Positions 8,596 to 15,946 of a stretch of 64,000 nt of DNA are shown here, in pieces. Source of the DNA: Criblamydia sequanensis CRIB-18 (GTDB lineage: Bacteria > Chlamydiota > Chlamydiia > Chlamydiales > Criblamydiaceae); NCBI RefSeq assembly GCF_000750955.1, contig NZ_CCEJ010000003.1:1-64000 (forward strand), in the 5' to 3' direction. The notes beneath the pieces were generated by a model. The model made no database searches, had not been told where the DNA came from, and was given only the letters and a program-made list of their open reading frames with translations. How positions within the stretch are numbered: the first letter of the stretch is position 1; each line of letters opens with the position of its first letter. The position numbers and the translations under genes were made by a program.

Positions 8596-8806
8596 TCTCT
8601 CTAGACACTTCTTTCTAGTCTACTAAAACAGTAATATTTCACATGTCTGTATGGATAAACTTTTACCGTCTAATTTCAAGTTCTGAAACACAAAATTTAA
8701 AATAGCGTTTTTCATCCACTTCAGAGCTCTCTCGAAGATTTCCCTTGCGCGAGCGGCTAAATTCATTACCATTTGCATAAAAAATCTATTTCTATTTGTG
8801 GGAATA

Positions 8807-10012
8807 TTACAACATGTTAAATATTTCACAAATAATGACTGTCATAGCAACCACGACAGAGAAATGAAGCAAGTATTTTCTATTTAACTCTGAATAATAC
8901 AATTGCCCGCCCTTAATTTGCCAAAACAGATAGACCGGCAATAAGATAGCGATCACTGCCAAAATCATACCAGCAAACCCCAAAACAGTTATAAACGCAT
9001 TAGGTACATACATCACCACTAAATAAGCAGGCAATATTGTAATTATAGAAGCAAGTATATTGCGAATGGCAGTATTCGGCACTTTTTTGGATAACATTCC
9101 TTTAATTGAATCACAAAGGCCTAAACCGACACCAAGAACTGATGTAGCGATGGCAAGCATTGATATCCACCAGACTAAAAGTTGGACCGATTGCCATTTT
9201 GCAATACCACTAAGTACTTGGATTAATTCCCCAACCTCGGCTTTTCCTCCTGCCATTTGGTCATAGAATTGTGGATTATCCTGATATACTACGCTTAAAA
9301 TGCTACAGGTCCAAACGATATAAACAATAGCCGGAATTAAACTTCCCCACAAGAACGCCTGTTTAAGCATTTTTACATTTTTATGGCAGTAATTGGTTAA
9401 CGTATGAAAGATGACTTGAAATCCAAAAGATGTAAATGCCACGGGTATTATCGCCATCCATACTGATAGGTCACTATGCTGTTCAGAAAATAGCGGCAAT
9501 TCAGACCAATTAATTGTTATTACTATACCAGCAAGTAAAATCGCAACCACAGTAAGTAAACTCACGAATAAAAAACGATTGAGATAATCGATTAATTTTA
9601 TTGGTAACAAAAGCAAGGTGATTGAAAGAAGGGTGTAGCAAGTGGCTATATTGTTGAAGGAATACTCAACTACCATCTTTGATGCAATTAGTTCCTTCAG
9701 GATAGATGATCCTCCATAAATAAACACAGCTAGCAATGAATAAGAAAGTAATTTGAGACTAATTGTCCCTATTAACTCTGCAGTTCTTCCAGAAAAATAT
9801 CTTCCTAATGCTCCTAAAGAAAGCCCATGACCTGCCTGCAAGTTGAGTTCCAGATGGACTAGCGAAGTGTAATACATGATGAACCATATCATTACCATGA
9901 GTAGTATGCTAGGTATAAGGCCTAATTTGGCAAGTACCAGTGGTAGGGCTATCATGCCGCTACCAATGCAAGTTCCTGCTACAAGGAGTATTGCTCCAAA
10001 TTGTTTATACAT
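8807..10012 (-). CDS. tyrP: Aromatic amino-acid permease (TyrP/HAAAP family)
   Basis: This inner-membrane permease has about 11 hydrophobic segments. The N-terminal GTCIGSGMIALPLVLAKLG segment is characteristic of the Trp/Tyr-specific hydroxy/aromatic amino-acid permeases (Mtr, TnaB, TyrP). It would import tyrosine or tryptophan by proton symport. The length of 401 aa is normal. It starts at ATG 10012 with AGAGGAAAAATC upstream and lies 18 bp after the CDPS-like gene, so it is the last gene of a three-gene minus-strand operon. The context suggests that it supplies an aromatic amino acid to the two enzymes before it. Which amino acid is moved cannot be told. Confidence 0.88.
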   Translation of the reverse strand: MYKQFGAILLVAGTCIGSGMIALPLVLAKLGLIPSILLMVMIWFIMYYTSLVHLELNLQAGHGLSLGALGRYFSGRTAELIGTISLKLLSYSLLAVFIYGGSSILKELIASKMVVEYSFNNIATCYTLLSITLLLLPIKLIDYLNRFLFVSLLTVVAILLAGIVITINWSELPLFSEQHSDLSVWMAIIPVAFTSFGFQVIFHTLTNYCHKNVKMLKQAFLWGSLIPAIVYIVWTCSILSVVYQDNPQFYDQMAGGKAEVGELIQVLSGIAKWQSVQLLVWWISMLAIATSVLGVGLGLCDSIKGMLSKKVPNTAIRNILASIITILPAYLVVMYVPNAFITVLGFAGMILAVIAILLPVYLFWQIKGGQLYYSELNRKYLLHFSVVVAMTVIICEIFNML

Positions 10013-10030
10013 GATTTTTCCTCTAAAAAT

Positions 10031-11200
10031 TTAAAGCAATACACATTTTGGCCGAGTTCTTGGTTTATCTATGCTCTTAACCACAGCCATTTCAGGCATT
10101 TCAAGCATTATTGATGGCCTATAAGAATCTTCAATCGCTGGATCATAATTTGATAAAAAATCTGATTGGAGGGGGGAAACCAATTCTTCACAAACTATTT
10201 TAGGGGAAAGCACCGGAGGATTTGCCCAATGATTCAACATATTGTATACTGTGGCTATAGCATTGCTTTTTTTGATGCAATCTTCAGGCAAAAGCATACA
10301 ATGTACAAGGTGTGCCTGTATAAGACTTGAACAAACTTCAGCAACACCCTTCCAATGAGCAGCTACTTTCTTTTGAATTGGGCAAATCGTTTTTATGTCT
10401 TTTTTATCTTGTGTCCGTATGATGTATCGCTGATCTTTAGAATAAGCAGTATAAGGGCAGCCTTCACTGACACTAATATTCTTCTCTTTTCCCGACTGTT
10501 TTAGGCCTGCTTTTGCGTATAAATATTGCATGGTAGAATCTTCGCAAATCTCTTCACACCAACGATCGAATTTTAATTCATCCCATTGCTTTAAAGATTG
10601 AGCCGATACTCGACCCATTAATTTCTTACTAGATTCAGCACAAATCCATCCTACTTTTATTCCTGCATGTTCGTATTTATTCATGTAATGGGTGATCGCA
10701 GTTTGAGTGCGGACATAAGCATAGTGCGCTTCATCTTCTACTCTTAACTGTTTTACAATTCTTGAATTTTCGACAGATTCGAGGGCTTCTTGATATTGGC
10801 TACATCTTTCTAATTCAGATGATAGAATAACCTCAGAAGATTCTGTTAAGTTAAGTAAATCTAATATTGGCCGTAGGCTTCTTTTATAAATTTCAACTAG
10901 CTTGGAAATCTTTTCTCGATCTGCTCCTTCCCGGACAGCCATGCTATCGGCTATTAGTACAATAATTTTCGAAGATTTTCCCCGATTTGCTTCTAATATT
11001 TGAGACCTCATCATAGTCGCCGATAACAACATTTGCATGACATCTATAGGCAACCCTTGACTTAGGCCATCTTTTAGAGACCATAAACCGATTCCCATGA
11101 AGATATTTAATTGATTATCTTTTGGTGCTAATATGGTATCTCGATTGTAAGTTACTAGAGATAATCCTTGTGATAAGATTTGTGTTGTATTTATGCTCAT
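10031..11200 (-). CDS. Possible HUP-fold/cyclodipeptide-synthase-like protein with C-terminal CaaX box
   Basis: I cannot name this 389-aa protein with certainty. By eye, residues 30-255 resemble the class I aminoacyl-tRNA-synthetase-like fold of cyclodipeptide synthases. The matching pieces are a FMGIGLWS loop (33-41), an IIVLIADS strand (79-86), a helix, SSELERCSQY (127-136), and QYLYAKAG (225-232) where AlbC has YVLAEAP. The AlbC nucleophile Ser37 aligns with Gly38 and its Glu182 with Lys230, so the classical chemistry may be absent. The C-terminal third (about 260-389) has no match I know. The protein ends PRTRPKCVLL, a basic stretch plus a CaaX prenylation signal like that of host Cdc42. 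It begins one base after the aminotransferase stop. Confidence 0.35.
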   Translation of the reverse strand: MSINTTQILSQGLSLVTYNRDTILAPKDNQLNIFMGIGLWSLKDGLSQGLPIDVMQMLLSATMMRSQILEANRGKSSKIIVLIADSMAVREGADREKISKLVEIYKRSLRPILDLLNLTESSEVILSSELERCSQYQEALESVENSRIVKQLRVEDEAHYAYVRTQTAITHYMNKYEHAGIKVGWICAESSKKLMGRVSAQSLKQWDELKFDRWCEEICEDSTMQYLYAKAGLKQSGKEKNISVSEGCPYTAYSKDQRYIIRTQDKKDIKTICPIQKKVAAHWKGVAEVCSSLIQAHLVHCMLLPEDCIKKSNAIATVYNMLNHWANPPVLSPKIVCEELVSPLQSDFLSNYDPAIEDSYRPSIMLEMPEMAVVKSIDKPRTRPKCVLL

Positions 11201-11201
11201 T

Positions 11202-12242
11202 TTATTTTCCTCCTTGTATTTTTTTTAAAATTAAAATAAATTTTTTATTTATTGCGTGTTTTTGTGGGCTAATACGAATATATTGATCCAATCCCGAATA
11301 CAATGAACAATTGACTACAGCCATGTCATATTGTTTTGCGATACTACAAAAGCGATTGGCATTGCCGAATTTGCTAGGTACTTGGGCGATGAATGTTTGC
11401 CCCTGCGAGGGTATGACTTTAAAATCCAATGCACGCATTTCGTTCATCAACCAGGTCTTTTCTTGCAAGATGTAGGCGATTGATTTTTGAAGATGTTCTT
11501 GATCTTGTAGTGCAGCTATAGCCGCAGAAATAGCTAGAGAACTGACCCGATAAGAGCGTAAACTAGACTTCATTTGAGAGATCTTCTCTGAGGATGCAAT
11601 GCTATAACCAATACGCAGTCCCGCTAATCCGTGGGCTTTTGAAAATGACCTCACAACAATAATGTTCGGATGTAAAGATGGGTTGATGATTGTTTTCCCT
11701 ACGAAGTCTGCTCCTGCTTCGGAGATCAGCAATGGTACTGGAGATAACTCCGCAAGCTCTAATAACTGGCTACATTCAGTCCAAATCCCAGTCGGATTAT
11801 TGGGATTGCATAGATGAATTAATGCCGTATCAGATGTACAAGTTTTGCGCAGAGCATCAAGATTTAAACTTAAGTCGCAATGAAGAGGAACAATCCTAAC
11901 TGAACCATTTAATGTGTCCATGCAAGCAACAGATTCAGGAAAGGTTGCTGAAGGAACAACTATGCTTTTGTTTAAAGCAAATACTTTTAAATAATCTTCA
12001 AGCAGCTGATTCGCTCCGGCACCCAGCAAGATAGAATCTTCTGCAATATTGTAATGACGAGCAAGCAAAGCAATTAACGTCTTTTCTTCATCAGGATATA
12101 GATGTAATACTCCAGCTGCATTTATGATAGCCTCGGTTGCCTTAGGAGAAGGTCCAAGTGGGTTTTCCGATAAACTTAAGTCAACAGCAGCACGTTGCAT
12201 TGTAGCATAAGTGTGACTATACGAATTTTTTAAACCGGTCAT
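11202..12242 (-). CDS. PLP-dependent aminotransferase class I/II (HisC/CobD-like)
   Basis: This is a fold-type I PLP enzyme of the histidinol-phosphate aminotransferase group. It has an N-terminal LSLSENPLGPSP, a phosphate-binding GAGANQLLE, the CNPNNPTG motif, an acidic ISEAG, and the PLP lysine in RSFSKAHGLAGLRIGY. The length of 346 aa is normal. No other histidine-biosynthesis genes are near, so it more likely transaminates an aromatic or related amino acid, or decarboxylates a phosphoamino acid as CobD does. It opens the operon containing the HUP/CaaX protein (one base between them) and the aromatic permease. The substrate is unknown. Confidence 0.88.
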   Translation of the reverse strand: MTGLKNSYSHTYATMQRAAVDLSLSENPLGPSPKATEAIINAAGVLHLYPDEEKTLIALLARHYNIAEDSILLGAGANQLLEDYLKVFALNKSIVVPSATFPESVACMDTLNGSVRIVPLHCDLSLNLDALRKTCTSDTALIHLCNPNNPTGIWTECSQLLELAELSPVPLLISEAGADFVGKTIINPSLHPNIIVVRSFSKAHGLAGLRIGYSIASSEKISQMKSSLRSYRVSSLAISAAIAALQDQEHLQKSIAYILQEKTWLMNEMRALDFKVIPSQGQTFIAQVPSKFGNANRFCSIAKQYDMAVVNCSLYSGLDQYIRISPQKHAINKKFILILKKIQGGK

Positions 12243-12291
12243 AATAAACTCTTTTTTTTAACATTTTAAAGTCTTCTACAAGAGCATTGCA

Positions 12292-12408
12292 TTGAACAAA
12301 AAGCCAACTTCAAAACAAAAGTCAGTTCGTGCAATAGACAAAGCTAGCTATGCGATTCAAGAAGCAGGTCTAGCCCTAGCTAAAAAAGGGGCTAAATCGA
12401 AAAAATGA
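12292..12408 (+). CDS. Doubtful 38-aa basic ORF
   Basis: TTG at 12292 opens a 38-codon frame ending at TGA 12408. It encodes a Lys/Ala-rich peptide ending GLALAKKGAKSKK. There is no Shine-Dalgarno, and it is a remnant or chance at best. It is listed because 12243-13127 otherwise has no sizeable gene. Confidence 0.15.
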   Translation: MNKKPTSKQKSVRAIDKASYAIQEAGLALAKKGAKSKK

Positions 12409-12511
12409 AAAAAAGAAAAAATATGATGCGCATGGGGCGCTGAAGGAATAGAAAAAATTGGAATTGGTGGAAAGGTTATTGCAAGAGATTGTACTCAGCA
12501 ATGAACAATGA

Positions 12512-12631
12512 TTATGACAAGGATTTAATTTTACGTTTCTCATCTTGTTTTCCTAATTTAATTAATGTTAATAATTGGTTTACTGCTCCTTGTTTTTTGT
12601 TTTTAAATTGATAGTTAAATGTCGTGTTCAT
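12512..12631 (-). CDS. Small basic ORF with good ribosome-binding site (39 aa)
   Basis: ATG at 12631 is preceded by ATGAGGATTCTC, which contains a good GAGG Shine-Dalgarno. The frame ends at TAA 12512. The 39-aa product begins MNTTFNYQFKNKKQG and is lysine-rich without a membrane segment. It lies about 45 bp downstream of a strong minus-strand terminator. It could be a small protein or a leader peptide, although no gene follows it on this strand within the gap. Its family is not recognised. Confidence 0.35.
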   Translation of the reverse strand: MNTTFNYQFKNKKQGAVNQLLTLIKLGKQDEKRKIKSLS

Positions 12632-12675
12632 GAGAATCCTCATTTTAAAAAGTTAAAAAATAGCTACTTTAGGGC

Positions 12676-12708
12676 AAAAAAAAACCCCGCTTTTGGCGGG
12701 GTCTTTTG
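12676..12708 (-). terminator. Rho-independent terminator (works in both directions)
   Basis: ACCCCGC and GCGGGGT pair around TTTTG. On the minus strand nine Ts follow the stem; on the plus strand TCTTTT follows. On the minus strand a second small hairpin, CTTGT...ACAAG, precedes it at about 12712-12731. Together they look like the end of a short transcript or a leader with a terminator before the 39-aa ORF. Confidence 0.75.
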
Positions 12709-12829
12709 TACACTTGTTAATTTTTACAAGCGTCAGTTAGCCTCCCGCCTCATGGGTATTCCAAAAAAGAAAAAATAAAAGTAGGCAGAAGACTGTATGT
12801 AACGCATTAAAAATTACCTTTTTCCAGGT

Positions 12830-13012
12830 TTAAGATTCAATTCTACCAAATATGGTATTTTTCCTTGAAGTTATTTTTTTGAGGTCTTTCAGGAACTCAG
12901 TTGTCTCAAGCTTTTTGACTACTCTATCCCGGTCAAAAGTTCTCTTTCGAAACTCCATTAAATTGTTAAAAAAGCTGTTTTTGGCATCTTTTTTCCTAAA
13001 TTTTACATGCAT
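12830..13012 (-). CDS. Doubtful 60-aa basic ORF
   Basis: This short frame encodes a Lys/Arg-rich peptide (MHVKFRKKDAKNSFFNN...). It has no clear ribosome-binding site and runs through a short dispersed repeat (12941-12978) that also occurs near 41.5 kb, so it may be repeat-derived. A terminator lies about 120 bp downstream. I cannot show that it is translated. Confidence 0.2.
   Translation of the reverse strand: MHVKFRKKDAKNSFFNNLMEFRKRTFDRDRVVKKLETTEFLKDLKKITSRKNTIFGRIES
12941..12978 (+). repeat. Dispersed repeat type 1, copy A
   Basis: The core CTTTCGAAACTCCATT recurs at 41534-41577, and the similarity continues through an A/T-rich stretch to TTTTGGC. A related type 2 element lies in opposite orientation at 13067-13102, sharing CTTTxGAAACTC. 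The pair could be imperfect terminal inverted repeats of a ~160-bp element. This is my own comparison and no transposase is present. Confidence 0.45.
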
Positions 13013-13066
13013 AGCCTATCCTATGCTTTCAGAATTTATCAAAAAATTTGCATAAAACCAGCCCAT

Positions 13067-13102
13067 TCTTCCAATCAAAGCGAGTTTCAAAAGAAGTCTA
13101 TT
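13067..13102 (-). repeat. Dispersed repeat type 2, copy A
   Basis: ATCAAAGCGAGTTTCAAA followed by GAAGTCTA recurs almost exactly at 44403-44433 with the same flanking TCTTCCA. Both copies lie between genes, each close to the 3' end of a minus-strand gene. Confidence 0.5.
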
Positions 13103-13127
13103 GGATAACTTCTGTCAAACTGAATGG

Positions 13128-14009
13128 TTAGGGTTTATGAGCTATGATACCCACCATATCATTGCCGGCTCTCCACTCCGAATTATCGCTATTAATAATG
13201 GCTAATTTAAATTCTTCTTCGATCTGAAATCCATGTTGAACAAAAAGATCTTTTAAAGTGTCGATCTCCATAAACAACAAACTAGCGGGACGAGCTTCTG
13301 AGGGGTATTGCTCTCCGGAGTGAGAGGTTTCATACCTTGAGCAATATCCCGGAAACCTTGCCCCTTCTTCTTTTTGCTTTTGGTAGTCTTTTAACAATTC
13401 CTCATGTCCTTTATAAAATGGGCTTATCGTTAACACAAATACCTTGCCTCCTGGCTTCAGCAGATCATTCAGCCATTCAACAAAGGCATCGATTGTTTGA
13501 GGAGAAAAAAAATGAAGCACTTTATTGACGAGTATGGCATCAAAACTGTTTGAAGGCATTGATACCTCATCGGGACATCTGCCGGGAATCAAATGAAGTG
13601 CCGGGAAAAGATGCGTTTTTCCTTCTTTATATAGCTTTCTGGCAAAAGATTTTAAATGACGCTCTTCACAATCATTTAAGTAATATTTTTCAATTCCTTT
13701 CTCTAACGCCTTTTCTGCAACGTTTCCATAGGCTCCACCCACTTCAAAGAAGGTTTGTTTTAGGTTATTTTCAATTAGCTTTAGAAAACGATCTACAGTG
13801 GGATCAAATTTTGTAAACATATAGCCGTATTTATTTAGTGTAGAAATCCTGTAGTCATGCTCTTCCGGGATGGTTAAATTTTCACATTCCGCATCAAAAA
13901 TCGCCTGATAAATATCTAGCTCTAAACAATTCAAAGAACAGTTTGCAATGCATAGCATTAAAGTTAAGTACTTAATCATATAAATCTGATTTTGCTTGGT
14001 TAACGTCAT
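13128..14009 (-). CDS. Exported class I SAM-dependent methyltransferase
   Basis: This is a Rossmann-fold methyltransferase. Motif I is FFEVGGAYGNVAEKAL, followed by an acidic YLNDCEE, a FDAILVNKVLHFF strand and the LLKPGGKVFVLTIS motif common to Methyltransf_11 proteins. A hydrophobic N-terminal segment after an internal Met (MIKYLTLMLCIANCSLNC) looks like a signal peptide, so the start may be at 13979 instead of 14009. Neither start has a clear Shine-Dalgarno. An exported SAM-dependent enzyme is unusual because SAM is cytosolic; in a host-associated bacterium this hints at delivery to the host. The substrate is unknown. Confidence 0.78.
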   Translation of the reverse strand: MTLTKQNQIYMIKYLTLMLCIANCSLNCLELDIYQAIFDAECENLTIPEEHDYRISTLNKYGYMFTKFDPTVDRFLKLIENNLKQTFFEVGGAYGNVAEKALEKGIEKYYLNDCEERHLKSFARKLYKEGKTHLFPALHLIPGRCPDEVSMPSNSFDAILVNKVLHFFSPQTIDAFVEWLNDLLKPGGKVFVLTISPFYKGHEELLKDYQKQKEEGARFPGYCSRYETSHSGEQYPSEARPASLLFMEIDTLKDLFVQHGFQIEEEFKLAIINSDNSEWRAGNDMVGIIAHKP

Positions 14010-14028
14010 TCAGGTATGGAAGCAGCAA

Positions 14029-14355
14029 TTAGGCTTTGAATATGAAGTAGGCGGCTAAAACTATAAAAATAAACCCTATGATTTGATTTGTTTTCACACC
14101 CTCATCGAAATAAAAGTACGAAAAAAAACAAAACACCACCAAGGTAATAATTTCCTGGATGGTTTTTAATTGGGTGGTTGAAAATTGATAACTGCCGAAT
14201 CTATTTGCCGGCACAAGGAAACAGTACTCAAAAAAAGCAATCCCCCAGCTTACTAAAATAGCAAGAGCGAGAGGGGTATCTCGATATTTCAAATGCCCGT
14301 ACCAGGCAAATGTCATAAAAATATTCGATATGGTTAACAAAATAATGGTTAGCAC
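14029..14355 (-). CDS. DUF486 small DMT-family membrane protein
   Basis: This 108-aa protein has four hydrophobic segments. It matches the DUF486 family (PF04342): FMTFAWYGHLK near the start, SWGIAFFEYCFLVPANRFG in the middle and a terminal helix ending AYFIFKA. The family belongs to the drug/metabolite transporter clan, and its substrate is not known. It ends 19 bp before the start of the exported methyltransferase gene on the same strand and may be cotranscribed with it. Confidence 0.85.
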   Translation of the reverse strand: MLTIILLTISNIFMTFAWYGHLKYRDTPLALAILVSWGIAFFEYCFLVPANRFGSYQFSTTQLKTIQEIITLVVFCFFSYFYFDEGVKTNQIIGFIFIVLAAYFIFKA

Positions 14356-14600
14356 AAGCTCTTAATTTTACCTCTTAATTATTCGTTTTATCGAAAAGAA
14401 GCGCTTTGTGATGTATTTAAAGTTTTAATTTAGAGGTCTAAGCAAATATTTTCCATGTTCTTTTTGAGATAAGGCGATTACTTTTCTAAATCTTATATAG
14501 GCTTTTGGGTCTTTAGATTTTATAATCTTGAGAATGAAAGATCAGTTGCAGACAACTACCTCGATTAAATATTGTAGTTTTTTTTTACAATTGAATTTCA

Positions 14601-15884
14601 ATGAACCCCATTTTTTCTTTTTTCCTAGCTTCTTTTGTCTGCTTTTTCCTCCAGCTATCCTTTTTAAAAGCTGACGATACCTTGGTAAGCCACGGGATTA
14701 GTGGAAATCCGGGGGCTACAAATATTTTAACGGGGACAGGAGAGCTTGGCAAGAAGCTGCATATTCCGGAAAGTTCAGGGTTTAGACTCGGGGGGCTTTG
14801 GATCGGTGATTGCAACGACCTAATTAGCGGGGGCAATGGCACTCATCATAATCGACGATGGACTTGCAATAGCCTTTTTATCCTCGATTTGTTTGTAGAT
14901 CTAGAAAAAGCTGCCGGATGGAAGAATACTTATTTCGGGGCTGAATTTCTTCAATTTAACGGACAGCCGACAAATGAGGATGCAGGGGTTGTGCAAGGGT
15001 ATAATGGGCTACCCGGAGAACCGCCTCTTAATCGATCAGAACTTTACCAAATTTGGATTCTTAAGAGATTTTGGAATGATAGATTTAGTGTTCGAATCGG
15101 TAAAACAGTTCCTATTTATCATTTCAATAACGTAACAAAACCGGTTCCGGTCGCTAACCCGGCTCTTTCGATCGCATCTGTCACAGGCCTTATTTATACG
15201 CCTATTTTTGTGAATACCACGTTACTCGGATTAATAGGCGGCTATTATAATTCAGTTTATGGCGTCACAGCGACCATTACACCCATTAAAGAAGCCTATA
15301 TCAACATAGGTTTTTATGATGGCAATGTGGCAAGAGGGGTGCAAACAGGGCTTACAGGTCCTCATTTTAATGGTTATTACTTTTCAATCATTGAGGGAGG
15401 TTACGGGTGGGGCGCGCCAAAACCTGGAATCCTAGCCATAGGCGCATGGCATCAAAGCGGTGTTTTAAAAGCCGGACTCTTACGTGAAGTTGGAACCGGA
15501 GGATTATATGCTTTTGGATCGCAAGCGCTTTGGATAAGCGGCGCCGGGTCTAAGAATAAACAAAACATTTCAGGTTTTTTTCAATTAGGTTGGAATAACT
15601 CCAGGACAAGACCCATGAATCGTTTCGCAGGTCTTGGATTGACAGGGTTTGGCTTTACCCCTAACCGGCCGAACGATTCTTTTGGCATTGGTGTTGCCTG
15701 CTCAAAGCTTAATACGCATACGTTTAAAAGAGCCTCTGAGATCATGTTTCAAGGTTACTACCAAGCGGCTGTCTATAAATCGGTTTATTTCCAGCCCGTA
15801 TGCAGCTACATTCCGAATCCGGGGGCGCATCCTAATAAATCCAATGTATGGGCTCTAACCGGCAGAATGACGGCCCTATTCTAG
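14601..15884 (+). CDS. OprB-family carbohydrate porin
   Basis: This outer-membrane beta-barrel protein (427 aa) has a signal peptide (MNPIFSFFLASFVCFFLQLSF...). It has alternating aromatic and polar strands and typical OprB elements: FRLGGLWIGDCND, FLDLEKAAGW-like spacing, FGAEFLQFNG, SELYQIWILKRF and a C-terminal Phe. OprB porins let sugars and small solutes through the outer membrane. It heads a plus-strand run with an exported formamidase-like enzyme and a small secreted protein. In this context it may import the amide or another small nutrient rather than sugar, which is inference. Confidence 0.82.
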   Translation: MNPIFSFFLASFVCFFLQLSFLKADDTLVSHGISGNPGATNILTGTGELGKKLHIPESSGFRLGGLWIGDCNDLISGGNGTHHNRRWTCNSLFILDLFVDLEKAAGWKNTYFGAEFLQFNGQPTNEDAGVVQGYNGLPGEPPLNRSELYQIWILKRFWNDRFSVRIGKTVPIYHFNNVTKPVPVANPALSIASVTGLIYTPIFVNTTLLGLIGGYYNSVYGVTATITPIKEAYINIGFYDGNVARGVQTGLTGPHFNGYYFSIIEGGYGWGAPKPGILAIGAWHQSGVLKAGLLREVGTGGLYAFGSQALWISGAGSKNKQNISGFFQLGWNNSRTRPMNRFAGLGLTGFGFTPNRPNDSFGIGVACSKLNTHTFKRASEIMFQGYYQAAVYKSVYFQPVCSYIPNPGAHPNKSNVWALTGRMTALF

Positions 15885-15946
15885 ATTATTCTTGTCTTTC
15901 TTTAAAAAAAATATTACATAGAGATTTTGATCTAACAGGTGAAAAA

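Noticed and set aside
8623-8829. Minus-strand 68-codon frame after the permease
   Set aside because: It overlaps the permease 3' end, has no ribosome-binding site and no recognisable sequence.
12292-12408. Histone H1-like protein
   Set aside because: The Lys/Ala-rich end recalls chlamydial histone-like proteins, but the frame is only 38 codons, starts with TTG and lacks a ribosome-binding site.
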